From NCBI RefSeq assembly GCF_002217355.1, contig NZ_MUHA01000023.1:1-64000 (forward strand): a stretch of 64,000 nucleotides of DNA. The letters are read 5' to 3'. Shown here piece after piece: positions 55,556 through 64,000 of the stretch. The notes under the pieces are model-generated. The model was not told the DNA's origin. It searched no databases and worked only from the letters and a program-made list of their open reading frames with translations. The position numbers and the translations under genes were made by a program. The stretch comes from Flavobacterium oncorhynchi. Lineage in GTDB: Bacteria; Bacteroidota; Bacteroidia; Flavobacteriales; Flavobacteriaceae. Each line of letters opens with the position of its first letter. The first letter of the stretch is position 1.

Positions 55556-55992
55556 AATTTATTTGTAATCATACCAGCCATAATGCCTTTACAGACTTCT
55601 TGTCCAGCTTCGTTGGTCATTACTACATCACATTTCAATTTTCCAAATCTGAAAAATGATTTTTGAGAAGTCACTGTTACTTTTTCGTTAGGATATACAG
55701 GTTTTAAAAATTGCATATCGGCTGATGTAAAAGCAATTACGGTATCTTTGTTAAAGTTATTTCCTAACAGATAAATACCAAGAGAAACCAGACCAATTTG
55801 TGCCATCGTTTCGGTTAGAATTACACCTGGAGTTACTGGATTATCTTTAAAATGCCCTTTATAAAAATCAAGATCTTCTTTAAAAGTATAAGTTCCAATA
55901 ACACTATTTTCATTCACATGAAGCAATTCATCTACAAATAGAAAAGGTTTGCTGTAAGGCAGCTTTGCTAGAATTTCGGTTAGTTTTGTCAT
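55552..55992 (-). CDS. FabZ-like 3-hydroxyacyl-ACP dehydratase
   Basis: 146 residues of a single hotdog domain. FYKGHFKDNPVTPGVILTE carries His47 and Glu61, the FabZ/FabA-type catalytic pair. It should remove water from 3-hydroxyacyl-ACP. A ketoreductase to make that substrate is not in the operon, so FabG of primary metabolism is probably borrowed. It lies 12 bases after the type III PKS stop. Confidence 0.88.
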   Translation of the reverse strand: MTKLTEILAKLPYSKPFLFVDELLHVNENSVIGTYTFKEDLDFYKGHFKDNPVTPGVILTETMAQIGLVSLGIYLLGNNFNKDTVIAFTSADMQFLKPVYPNEKVTVTSQKSFFRFGKLKCDVVMTNEAGQEVCKGIMAGMITNKL

Positions 55993-56004
55993 TTATCTAA
56001 TTAA

Positions 56005-57057
56005 TTACCATTGTAGTAAAATTCGTTGTGCCGAAAATCCTGGGCCAAAACTGAGCATTAATCCTTTTTCTCCAGCTTGCGGGTTTTCGTCCATAATTTG
56101 TTCTAAAACGTATAAAACTGTTGCACTCGACATATTGCCATACTGTTTAAGTACTTCTTTAGTTGAGTTTATGTTTTTTCCTAATTCTGAGAAAAGTGAC
56201 TCTACTTTATTAATGATCTTTCTCCCACCGGGATGGAATATCATATGATCAATATTTTCAATTTTTAAATTATTCTTTTGTAGAAACGGATGAATAATAT
56301 CTTCGAAATGGGAAGCAATAGTTTCTGGCACTTCTATATCCAGCACCATTTTTAAACCATTATTAGTGAGTTTAAATCCCATCATATGTTCAGCATCATA
56401 AAAATGATACATTTCTTCATCAAGTATTTCGGGACCAGAATCCTCATTATAGGAGGACAACAAACAACAAGCTGCACCATCGCCAAAAATAGCTGCACTA
56501 ACAATATTGGGCATCGAAAAATCGTCAAGCTGAAAAGTTGCTGTTGGTGATTCTACAGCAATTACAGCAGCACGTTTTCCGGGATTGGCTTTCAGGAAAT
56601 TTTTAGCATAAATAATCCCAGATATTCCCGCTGCGCAGCCCATTTCGGTTACAGGAAGCCGTACAATATCTTGCCTTAATTTCATTTTATTGACAAGGTA
56701 TGCATCTAACGACGGAATCATAATTCCAGTACAGCTTACAGTAATGATATAGTCTAAAGTTTCGGGATTCCAATTGGCTTTTTCGAGTGCTTTTTGCAAA
56801 ACTTGTTCGCCAAGTATGATAACTTCCCGACTATAAATGTCGTTTTTATCTTCAAACGAAGTTGCAGTAAAAACAGATTCAGGATCCATTATAGAGTAAC
56901 GTTTGTCTACAGCGGCGCCTTCAAATATTTTTTTGACTTTTTTGATAAAGCGTTCGTCTTGTCCGTGAAGCCAGCCTTCCAGCATTGGAATTATTTCGGA
57001 CGTTTCTCTTGAATATTGTGGTAGCTGCTTGGCAACTGTTACTATTTTTACACTCAT
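56005..57057 (-). CDS. Type III polyketide synthase
   Basis: 350 residues, a chalcone/stilbene synthase-type enzyme. The Cys141-His275-Asn308 triad is visible in EMGCAAGISG, IFHPGGRK and QYGNMSSATV. GFGPG near the C-terminus is also a family mark (LSFGPGFSAQ). Such enzymes extend a CoA- or ACP-bound starter with malonyl-CoA and cyclise it to pyrones or resorcinols. With an ACP, ketosynthase and dehydratase beside it, the starter may be an operon-made acyl-ACP. Its ATG overlaps the methyltransferase stop. The ring type cannot be predicted from sequence. Confidence 0.93.
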   Translation of the reverse strand: MSVKIVTVAKQLPQYSRETSEIIPMLEGWLHGQDERFIKKVKKIFEGAAVDKRYSIMDPESVFTATSFEDKNDIYSREVIILGEQVLQKALEKANWNPETLDYIITVSCTGIMIPSLDAYLVNKMKLRQDIVRLPVTEMGCAAGISGIIYAKNFLKANPGKRAAVIAVESPTATFQLDDFSMPNIVSAAIFGDGAACCLLSSYNEDSGPEILDEEMYHFYDAEHMMGFKLTNNGLKMVLDIEVPETIASHFEDIIHPFLQKNNLKIENIDHMIFHPGGRKIINKVESLFSELGKNINSTKEVLKQYGNMSSATVLYVLEQIMDENPQAGEKGLMLSFGPGFSAQRILLQW

Positions 57058-57767
57058 GTTTTAGTAATTATCCATTGATAGCGAAATGCCCATTTCCAGT
57101 TTATGGTATAGTGTTTTAAGCTTAGCTTTTTGGAGAACTCTTCCAATTCAGATTTTTTAAATCCTCTTAAAATAGATATTAGTCCATCTTCACGCGACAT
57201 TTTATTCAAACTAAAAAGAACACAAATTAATTCAAAAAGGTGATAAGCTAGTTTGCTACGATGCAGGTCGTTAATAATAATTCCAACCTCAACATTCTTA
57301 TTAAAGGTAGTAATTATATTTAATATTTCGACATTGGTAAAATGATGCAGTGTCAAGGTGCATAATACAATATCATATTTTAAGCTTTCAAATTCGGGAC
57401 TAAAAATGTCTTCGCAATAATATTGGATATTAGAATATTCTTTTGATAAATTTTGGGCATATTTTATAGTAAATGCATTTGCATCAATGCCGATAAGTTT
57501 AAATTTGAGGTTATTTTTTTTACCAAATTTCGCCAGCATTCGCAGCATATCACCGTTGCCGCAGCCTATATCAGCAATTGTTATTGTTTGGGCAGTATCA
57601 GTCTTTTTCAGCAATTGTTTTATTCCGTGAAGAGTGAGTTTGTTGCCGCCAAGCAATTGATTTATGCGTGCAATTTGGTCAAGTGCAGCTTGGAGTTCTT
57701 CTCCTTCAAGAGAAAAATCATCCATAATCTCAGGAGCGAGTGTTCTATATTGGGTGCTTACGGCCAT
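57054..57767 (-). CDS. Class I SAM-dependent methyltransferase
   Basis: 237 residues with the SAM-binding motif IADIGCGNGDMLRM (Asp66-Asn71 region) and the acidic end of strand 2 in LIGIDANAFT (Asp95). CTLTLHHFTN follows after strand 4. It probably methylates the polyketide product on O or C. It overlaps the PKS start by 4 bases and its own start abuts the FAD gene stop without a gap, so its translation is coupled to both. Confidence 0.88.
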   Translation of the reverse strand: MAVSTQYRTLAPEIMDDFSLEGEELQAALDQIARINQLLGGNKLTLHGIKQLLKKTDTAQTITIADIGCGNGDMLRMLAKFGKKNNLKFKLIGIDANAFTIKYAQNLSKEYSNIQYYCEDIFSPEFESLKYDIVLCTLTLHHFTNVEILNIITTFNKNVEVGIIINDLHRSKLAYHLFELICVLFSLNKMSREDGLISILRGFKKSELEEFSKKLSLKHYTINWKWAFRYQWIITKT

Positions 57768-58895
57768 TTACTGAATTGCTATTGTTTTGCCATGTGTTTG
57801 TTTTATTATTCTTGATATTACTTTAGGAAACGATGCAGCTATTGTAACAAGTATGTTGGTAATGGTTTTGTGAGTTAAAATTTGAGCCAGAATTCTCCCC
57901 CAAAGCATTCTTTTTCCAAAATGAATATTCCATTCTTCAGTATACTTTTTTTCGACTATTTCGCGAGGCATTTGTTGTTCCGAAAAATATTCTAAGATTA
58001 ATTCTGATGCTATTTTGGCGCTGTGTATTGCCATCGCCATTCCGTTGCCGCAAAGCGGATGAATAAGTCCAGCTGTATCGCCGATCATTAAAATATGATT
58101 TTCAACAGCTTGCTTTTTGTCAAAAGAAATTTGACTTATAGTTAAAGGCTTATCAAAGAGGAGTTGACTATTCTCAAAAATGGCCTTGAGATGTTTATTT
58201 TTATAAAGTACATTTTGTTGATAGTCTTCAATGTTTTTGTATTGTTTGAATGTTTTGTAATCTGCCAGATAACAGATGTTTATGACATTGTTTTCGACTT
58301 TAGAAACTCCGCAATAACCTCCTTTAAAGTTGTGAAGCGCCACAAGATCATTGTCTAAACTACCCGAATAGTGTGCTTTTACGGCTAACCAAGGCGATTT
58401 TTTATGAATAAAGTTTCTTGTCAAAACTTGATCTATGTTTGATCTTTTTCCAAAAGCACCTAAAACTATTTTTGCATTAAAAGTTTGATCAGAAGTATTT
58501 ATGGTGAATATATCATTATTAAAAAATACGTTAGTAACAGTCTCATTAATAATAGTACAGCTATGGGCTGATGCTTTTTGATATAAAAAATTATCAAGCA
58601 TATATCGGCTTACGCCAAAGCCTCCTAATGGAAGTTGTGTAGAAGCTTTTTTTGCGTTACTGGCAGTAAATTCAAATTTTGAAATGCTGGTGGGATTTAG
58701 TTCTAAAACATCGGCGCCGAGCCATTGTAAATAGGGAAGGATTTCATTAGAGATATATTCACCGCAGACTTTGTGTCTAGGATAACTGGATTTTTCGATC
58801 AAAATTACTTTTAGTTTCCTTTGAGACAAATGAATAGCCGCAGTCAAACCGGCTAGTCCGCCGCCAATAATGAGTACATCCGGATTTGTTTCCAT
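57768..58895 (-). CDS. FAD-dependent oxidoreductase, geranylgeranyl reductase/hydroxylase-like
   Basis: 375 residues. The dinucleotide motif is VLIIGGGLAGLTAAIHLS at the N-terminus, then PRHKVCGEYISNEIL (about 39-53), the mark of the geranylgeranyl-reductase/halogenase-like group. The second FAD segment is MIGDTAGLIHPLCGNGMAMAI. It could hydroxylate the aromatic ring formed by the type III PKS, as flavin hydroxylases do in alkylquinone pathways, or reduce double bonds in the chain. First gene of the seven-gene operon. No exact promoter pair was found upstream. Confidence 0.88.
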   Translation of the reverse strand: METNPDVLIIGGGLAGLTAAIHLSQRKLKVILIEKSSYPRHKVCGEYISNEILPYLQWLGADVLELNPTSISKFEFTASNAKKASTQLPLGGFGVSRYMLDNFLYQKASAHSCTIINETVTNVFFNNDIFTINTSDQTFNAKIVLGAFGKRSNIDQVLTRNFIHKKSPWLAVKAHYSGSLDNDLVALHNFKGGYCGVSKVENNVINICYLADYKTFKQYKNIEDYQQNVLYKNKHLKAIFENSQLLFDKPLTISQISFDKKQAVENHILMIGDTAGLIHPLCGNGMAMAIHSAKIASELILEYFSEQQMPREIVEKKYTEEWNIHFGKRMLWGRILAQILTHKTITNILVTIAASFPKVISRIIKQTHGKTIAIQ

Positions 58896-59008
58896 ATCAC
58901 TAATTTAGAAATTATATCTTAGATAATGGTTAAAATGAGGATATTAAGTTCGTTTCGAATGATAAATAAAATAAATGATCAAGAAGTATTAAATTATCAA
59001 ATAGAAAA

Positions 59009-59045
59009 AGCTGGATTAATAAGGCATGAAATCGTTTAACCAGCT
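59009..59045. promoter_or_regulatory. AGCTGG-TTAA inverted repeat in the FAD gene / araC divergent gap
   Basis: AGCTGGATTAA (59009-59019) and TTAACCAGCT (59036-59045) pair with one bulged base around a 16-base loop. No gene ends here, so it is more likely regulatory than a terminator, or it is a small repeat. The rest of 58896-59161 shows nothing clear. Confidence 0.4.
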
Positions 59046-59161
59046 ATTTCTATTTTATACTGCTTCTTCTTTTGTAATTTGAACGGAATCATTATTATAT
59101 TTATATCGTTAAATTTCAAAAGAAAGTTTTTTACCTATCAGTAATTCTATTCAAAGTACTT

Positions 59162-59974
59162 ATGAAACATTCGCAAAAAGGGGAGTTTTACGGAGAAACA
59201 AACAAAACAGTTTGTTTTGACGGACTTACTTTGACTGATACTGTTTATACACATCCTAAAGTGGAGTGGCATTATCACGAACATGCTTATTTTACTTTTA
59301 TTCTTGAAGGAAATGTGATTGAAGGAAATAAAAAAGAAGTCTATAATTGTGTTCCTGGAAGTTTGTTGTTTCATAATTGGCAAGATGCACATTATAATAT
59401 CAAACCAGATGTGTTTACTAGAGGCTTTCATCTTGAAATAGAGAAGGAATGGTTTGATAAACTGTCCTTAACCAGCGATGTTTTAGAAGGAAGTACTAAA
59501 ATTAGTAATCCCGATATTAAACTGCTGATGTATAAAATTTTTAGGGCCTCAAAAATTGATGATGGTGATTCAGATCTTTCTACACAAACTTTATTGCTGG
59601 AAATATTGTCTAAACTTAAAAAAAGCTCTGAAGATGTCTTGCATAAAAATCCAAAATGGGTCAAGATGATTGACGAAATTCTTCACGAACAATTTACCGA
59701 TTTGCTGACTCTAGATTATTTATCGCAAATACTTAATATTCATCCGATGCATCTTTCACGAGATTTTTCGAAGTATTTTAATTGTACTTTGGGTGAATAT
59801 ATTAGGAAATTAAAAGTTGAAAAGGCGCTTTCGTTAATGAGTTCTAAACAGCAGTCTTTTACAGAAATTGCGTATCAATGTGGCTTTTCAGATCAAAGCC
59901 ATTTCAATCGTTGCTTTAAGGAAATCAACGGTATAAATCCTTCTGCACATAAAAAGATTCTTTTCAAAAAATAG
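59162..59974 (+). CDS. AraC-family transcriptional regulator
   Basis: 270 residues. The N-terminal cupin-like sensor has paired histidines (WHYHEHAYFTFILEG, about 39-53). The C-terminal double helix-turn-helix covers about 170-268: LTLDYLSQILNIHPMHLSRD, then SFTEIAYQCGFSDQSHFNRC and the usual FKEINGINPSAHKK end. It is divergent from the polyketide operon and 78 bases upstream of a serine hydrolase gene. It may control either or both. The ligand is unknown. Confidence 0.88.
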   Translation: MKHSQKGEFYGETNKTVCFDGLTLTDTVYTHPKVEWHYHEHAYFTFILEGNVIEGNKKEVYNCVPGSLLFHNWQDAHYNIKPDVFTRGFHLEIEKEWFDKLSLTSDVLEGSTKISNPDIKLLMYKIFRASKIDDGDSDLSTQTLLLEILSKLKKSSEDVLHKNPKWVKMIDEILHEQFTDLLTLDYLSQILNIHPMHLSRDFSKYFNCTLGEYIRKLKVEKALSLMSSKQQSFTEIAYQCGFSDQSHFNRCFKEINGINPSAHKKILFKK

Positions 59975-60052
59975 TTGTAACGTTAATTCTGTACAAGTTT
60001 TACAGTTTTAGGAGACTTATTTTTGCCTTTAATCAATCAAAAAAATCAAATC

Positions 60053-61714
60053 ATGAATCGAATTCTTACAATGTTTCTACTTTTTCTATGCCACAATCTA
60101 ACGGCTCAGAATAATAATTTGTATCCCACAGATGCCATTACAACAGATCTTCAAAAATCGAATATTGGTAAAGTGACTTTTATGAATGGAAATATTCCAT
60201 TAGAGCAATATAAAAGTTCGGATATGCTAAAATCATTTGAGCTTAAACGCAAATCGGATTTAAATATCAGGGTTTTTATGGGGAATTCTGTTGTTAATTA
60301 TCTGCATCAGTTAGCGCCAGATGTACCGGCAGAAAAACTTTTAGAATCTGGAAATCTTCAATTTTCCTTTTATGTAGATGGTAAGTTTATTTATAAAGAA
60401 AATATTCATTTTGGAGCTAATTTTGGATCTGGAGGAAATAAAAAAACATCTATTACTTTTCGTGTTCCTCTAACTAGTTCAAAAGGAGAGGACTGGTGGG
60501 CAATTTATATGTGGGAAAGATTTAAGAATAATGGAGGAGAAAAAGCTTTAATAGAAGGGAAGCATTTACTAAAAATAGAAATCAGACCGTATATAAAATT
60601 AAATGATGCAAGTGAGGTTAAAACGGGAAGTTTAATTGCCGAGGGACAGGTAGAATTAATTATAAAAACACCTCAATTAACGGCAAAAGAAATCGAGATT
60701 CAGGAAATACAACCCAATAGCGGCTGGGAGGTTTCGACTTTGCCATTTGACAAAAAGAAAATTGAGGAACTTAATACGGCTATTGGTCAATATAATTTAA
60801 AAGAAATAACAAGTGTGGTGGTAATTCGAGAAGGTAAATTAATGTTGGAAGAGTATTTTAATGATGCCAATAGAAAAACGTTACATGATACACGTTCTGC
60901 AGGAAAATCATTTGCTTCAACATTCATGGGATTAGCGATACAGGATGGTTATATTAAAAATGAAAATGTTACTTTAAGCAAGTTCTATGATTTAAAGCAA
61001 TTTGATCATTACGACGTTGAAAAAGAGAGGGTAAAAATAAAAGATTTGCTTACAATGAGCTCTGCTATTGACGGATCTGACATAGATGGGCAATCGCCTG
61101 GCAACGAAGAAAATATGTATCCAACAGACAACTGGGTTAAATTTACTCTTGATTTACCAATGAATAAAGCTAAAACAAACGGAGGTCAATGGGATTATTT
61201 TACAGCAGGAGTTGTAGTATTAGGCGATATTTTGAATAAATCTGTTCCTGGTGGTTTAGAGAAATATGCAGCAGAGAAACTTTTTAAGCCTTTAAATATT
61301 ACCGAATATCAATGGCAATATACGCCTCAAAAGGTGGTTAATACTGCTGGAAGTTTACAAATGACTTCACTGGAATATGCGAAATATGCTCAATTGTACA
61401 AAAACAACGGTATCTGGAACGGAAAACAAATATTAAGTAAAGATTGGATAGATAAAACGTTTACTAAACAAATTCAGATCCCGGAAAGAGATAATCAGTT
61501 TTATGGTTATTTGTTTTGGAATAAAACCTTTGCTTTTAAAGGTAAGAATTATGAAACTTTTTATTGTGCAGGAAATGGCGGAAACGAATTTATTGTTTTT
61601 AAAGAGCTTCCTCTTGTCATTATTATTACATCAAAAGCGTATAATAAACCTTATGCTCATGCTCAGGCAGATAAGATTGTACAGGAATATATTTTGCCTG
61701 CGTTATTGAAATAA
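60053..61714 (+). CDS. Secreted serine hydrolase, beta-lactamase/class C family
   Basis: 553 residues from ATG 60053. An upstream in-frame TTG falls inside a -7-like box (TATTTTTG, 60018-60025) and is not used. A signal peptide (about 1-19) precedes about 210 residues of unassigned, probably beta-rich sequence. A beta-lactamase/D-aminopeptidase-like domain follows, with Ser282-Ala-Gly-Lys285 (TRSAGKSF) as the SxxK motif and the Tyr of WDYFTAGVV as second motif. Family members are esterases, peptidases or beta-lactamases, and the substrate cannot be told. It follows the AraC gene on the same strand. Confidence 0.83.
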   Translation: MNRILTMFLLFLCHNLTAQNNNLYPTDAITTDLQKSNIGKVTFMNGNIPLEQYKSSDMLKSFELKRKSDLNIRVFMGNSVVNYLHQLAPDVPAEKLLESGNLQFSFYVDGKFIYKENIHFGANFGSGGNKKTSITFRVPLTSSKGEDWWAIYMWERFKNNGGEKALIEGKHLLKIEIRPYIKLNDASEVKTGSLIAEGQVELIIKTPQLTAKEIEIQEIQPNSGWEVSTLPFDKKKIEELNTAIGQYNLKEITSVVVIREGKLMLEEYFNDANRKTLHDTRSAGKSFASTFMGLAIQDGYIKNENVTLSKFYDLKQFDHYDVEKERVKIKDLLTMSSAIDGSDIDGQSPGNEENMYPTDNWVKFTLDLPMNKAKTNGGQWDYFTAGVVVLGDILNKSVPGGLEKYAAEKLFKPLNITEYQWQYTPQKVVNTAGSLQMTSLEYAKYAQLYKNNGIWNGKQILSKDWIDKTFTKQIQIPERDNQFYGYLFWNKTFAFKGKNYETFYCAGNGGNEFIVFKELPLVIIITSKAYNKPYAHAQADKIVQEYILPALLK

Positions 61715-61735
61715 TACATAGTATTATAAAAAAAT

Positions 61736-61766
61736 CCCTCAGTTCCATTAAAGGTGGAACTGAAGG
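61736..61766. terminator. Convergent terminator
   Basis: CCCTCAGTTCCA and TGGAACTGAAGG pair around a 7-base loop, with A run before and A run after, so both strands end in T. It lies between the converging serine hydrolase and receptor genes. Confidence 0.8.
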
Positions 61767-61795
61767 ATAATCAAAAAAAAATCAAACAAATTCTT

Positions 61796-64000
61796 TTAGA
61801 ACGAATACCTAAGTCCAAGCTGTCCTTGGAATCTTGAGGCTAATTGATCTACAGTATAAGGTGCTGACGTAGGTTTTTGGAAAGTATAAGTAGGATCGCC
61901 AGTAGCAGTTCCGCTAATATTTCCTGATTTTGTTAACCCAAGACTTGCTGTTGAATTATAGGTATTTGGAACAAAATAACTTCTTCCCCAATCTTTGTTG
62001 ATTAGATTTCCAACGTTTGCCATGCTGAATGAAATTTGGAATGTACCAACTTTATTAACTTTGATTTCGTCCATTAATTTCAAATCAGCTTGAATGTTCC
62101 ATGGTGTAGTATCGCCATTTCTTTGTGTGAATGTTCCTCTTCTGCTTTTTAAATAATCATGTCCATTAATGAAAGCTTCGTAGTCTGCAACTTGTTGTGC
62201 TGCTGTAGCTGAAGGAACTCCTGCTGCATTTACTCCAATATATTTTGCTGCTTCTGCGGCATCTTTAAAAATGTAAGCCAATCCTGCTGCTTGTCCAGTT
62301 CCTGCAATTGTTGAGTTTACAAATCCCCAAGAGAACGGATTTCCTGATTGTGCATTAAAATACACATTTGCAGAGAAAGTATTATTATCAGCAAGTTTTA
62401 CAGCGTATCCAACATTAGAAACAATTCGGTGTTTAATATTGAAATTCGAAGTTGCTAATTGTGGATCATTTGGTGTTAAAGATTGGTTCATTTGGAAGTT
62501 ACTTTCCATCGAGTTACGAATTCCGTTTGTAACATCTTTAGAATCTCCGTAAGTATAAGCTACCATGAAGTTAAGACCAAAATCATACGTTTTTGTAATC
62601 ATTTCAGTAATACTGTATCGATATCCTTTGCTTGTATTTGAAAGTAAGTAAGCATTTGAAAATGCAGGATTGATATTTGCCGCGTAAATTGGCATTTGAT
62701 GATTTGTATCGTATGAGAAGTAATACGGATTATCGGTTTTATTTACTTGTTGAAATTCTAAATCACGAATTACTTTTGTATACATTCCTTCAGTAGTAAA
62801 TTTATAACCGTCGATAATTTTATCAATTGCAAGTGTATTTCTTAAAACGGCTGGCATTTTAAATTTATTATCAATTAAATCTGCTTGTACTTTTGGTATT
62901 GCATCATGATAACCGTTTAAGCCATTAGCTTTTAAAGGATCTCCCGTAGCAGCTACCTGAGCTGGAGTTAAATTATTTTTATCGTAGCTTCCGTAACCTA
63001 CACCATCATTATAATAAGCATATCCTAACCATGCAAAAGGAACTCTTCCTGTAAATACTCCGGATCCACCTCTTAAAACAAGCGTTTTGTCTTCGTCTAC
63101 ATTATAAGTAAATCCAACTCTTGGTGAAATTAATGCTGTGCTGAAAAAGTTGTTTTTTATTTGGCTTAAAGGCGTGTAAGAATACGTTGTTCCATAGTTT
63201 GGATCGGCAGGAGAGTTTTGAACTTGCGGGCTTAAATTTGGCTTAGTCGGCATATCTGTATAATCAACTCTTACTCCAGGAGTAACTTTTAATTTACTGC
63301 CAATTCTAATTTCGTCTTGCACATAAACACTGTAAAGGTTTACTTTGAATTTTGCATAAGGATTATTAAAGATCTCATCTCTTGTTGAACCGTCAAACGG
63401 ATAAGTACCACGAACACGAGTAGGCAGTTTACTGTAGAAATCTGCAAGAGATTTATAGGAAACTCTTCCGTTAAGAGCGTTTACAAAACCGTAGTTAATA
63501 TCGTAAAATTCGTTGTGTGTACCAAACAATAAAGTATGATTTCCTGTTTTGTACGTTAGGTTGTCAGTGATCTCAGTTGTGTTTTGTTTCATGTTAAAAA
63601 CAGTCGCTTCACGATCATTTCCTAAGAATATTGTTCCTCCATTATAACCAATTTCTGTTTGGGGAAACATAATATTGCTTGATTTTGGATCACGATAATC
63701 TTTAATGGCTGAATAACTTGCAATGAAGGAGTTTGACCACTGGCTGTTGAAATGACTTTTGCATTCTAAAACAGTACTTATTGCTTGATTTTTTTGTGTA
63801 AAATCCATACTTGAGAATCTAAAGTTTGCCGCATCACGTTCTAGGTTTGAAGCTTGAGAAACTACTGTATTATTTCGCAACGAAAGAGAATGTTTATTGC
63901 TGATTTTCCAGTCTAATTTATTGAAGAATTTTTGACTTTTAGAAAAGTTGTTGTAAGAACCATAAGTTCCTGGATCAAAACCGTAATTGGTTTTTACAAA
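61796..64000 (-). CDS. Oar-like TonB-dependent outer-membrane receptor, partial
   Basis: 734 residues are visible. The frame stays open to base 64000, so the N-terminus (signal, CarboxypepD_reg and plug domains) lies outside the window. An apparent start at 63880 is a TTG inside the open frame (IS-NKHSLSLRNN reads through) and is not a real start. What remains is a beta-barrel with Oar-like segments: KSQKFFNKLDWKI, then LTYKTGNHTLLFGTHNEFY, LKVTPGVRVDYT, PRVGFTYNVDEDKTLVLRGG and a terminal LGLRYSF with the aromatic end of outer-membrane barrels. It has no SusD partner visible. Substrate or adhesion role is unknown. Confidence 0.87.
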   Translation of the reverse strand, partial: FVKTNYGFDPGTYGSYNNFSKSQKFFNKLDWKISNKHSLSLRNNTVVSQASNLERDAANFRFSSMDFTQKNQAISTVLECKSHFNSQWSNSFIASYSAIKDYRDPKSSNIMFPQTEIGYNGGTIFLGNDREATVFNMKQNTTEITDNLTYKTGNHTLLFGTHNEFYDINYGFVNALNGRVSYKSLADFYSKLPTRVRGTYPFDGSTRDEIFNNPYAKFKVNLYSVYVQDEIRIGSKLKVTPGVRVDYTDMPTKPNLSPQVQNSPADPNYGTTYSYTPLSQIKNNFFSTALISPRVGFTYNVDEDKTLVLRGGSGVFTGRVPFAWLGYAYYNDGVGYGSYDKNNLTPAQVAATGDPLKANGLNGYHDAIPKVQADLIDNKFKMPAVLRNTLAIDKIIDGYKFTTEGMYTKVIRDLEFQQVNKTDNPYYFSYDTNHQMPIYAANINPAFSNAYLLSNTSKGYRYSITEMITKTYDFGLNFMVAYTYGDSKDVTNGIRNSMESNFQMNQSLTPNDPQLATSNFNIKHRIVSNVGYAVKLADNNTFSANVYFNAQSGNPFSWGFVNSTIAGTGQAAGLAYIFKDAAEAAKYIGVNAAGVPSATAAQQVADYEAFINGHDYLKSRRGTFTQRNGDTTPWNIQADLKLMDEIKVNKVGTFQISFSMANVGNLINKDWGRSYFVPNTYNSTASLGLTKSGNISGTATGDPTYTFQKPTSAPYTVDQLASRFQGQLGLRYSF

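Noticed and set aside
63880..64000. Start of the receptor at 63880
   Set aside because: The codon is TTG and the frame stays open with receptor-like sequence to base 64000, so the gene is cut by the window edge.
1..64000. CRISPR arrays, tRNA/rRNA genes, insertion sequences, prophage
   Set aside because: No regularly spaced direct repeats, no tRNA cloverleaf or rRNA sequence, and no transposase or phage protein were recognised on either strand. Short dispersed repeats are the only mobile-like features.

Overview
The window is AT-rich, codes densely on both strands, and looks like a Bacteroidetes chromosome, most likely Flavobacterium. The evidence is a SusC/SusD pair, GLPGli-type and Oar-type proteins, promoters of the TTTG / TAnnTTTG kind, few visible Shine-Dalgarno sequences, and Flavobacterium-style dispersed intergenic repeats. 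No rRNA, tRNA, CRISPR array, transposase or phage gene was seen. The last gene runs off the right edge.

Bases 1-46200 form one very large glycan-utilisation region that fits N-linked glycoprotein glycans. It opens with a LacI-type regulator and a SusC/SusD outer-membrane pair. A minus-strand group follows: M28 peptidase, GH29 alpha-fucosidase and a PNGase F-II-like amidase that can release N-glycans from protein. A GntR regulator then precedes a ROK kinase / mannose-6-phosphate isomerase fusion, a sugar symporter, a sulfatase, a GH38 and two GH92 alpha-mannosidases, an unassigned (alpha/alpha)6 glycosidase, a GH3 enzyme, a phosphoesterase, a GH95 fucosidase and two GH20 hexosaminidases. Embedded at 32.1-41.9 kb is a fucose branch: FucP permease, UxaA-family dehydratase, SDR dehydrogenase, FAH-family hydrolase and LutABC. 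Together these would take L-fuconate to pyruvate plus L-lactate and then oxidise the lactate. Mannose would be phosphorylated and isomerised by the ROK-PMI fusion. PNGase F-II type, GH29, GH3 and GH20 together raise the possibility of plant- or invertebrate-type N-glycans with core fucose and xylose.

A shared palindrome (ACTAnAnCGnTnTAGT) occurs upstream of lacI, susC, the PNGase gene, the GntR gene and the GH3 gene. It is a good candidate for the operator of the local LacI regulator. Dispersed repeats punctuate the locus, including an inverted REP-like pair around the 15.0-24.3 kb mannosidase block.

Bases 46.4-52.4 kb encode a heavy-metal RND efflux system in which the pump and outer-membrane factor are one polypeptide, with a lipoprotein adaptor and a small leader gene. 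A VIT1/CCC1-type metal transporter is convergent with it. Bases 53.5-58.9 kb are a tight seven-gene minus-strand operon (FAD oxidoreductase, methyltransferase, type III polyketide synthase, hotdog dehydratase, ketosynthase, ACP, phosphopantetheinyl transferase). It looks like a compact FAS/type III PKS pathway of unknown product and is the best candidate here for an undescribed system. An AraC regulator, a secreted serine hydrolase and a truncated Oar-like TonB-dependent receptor close the window.
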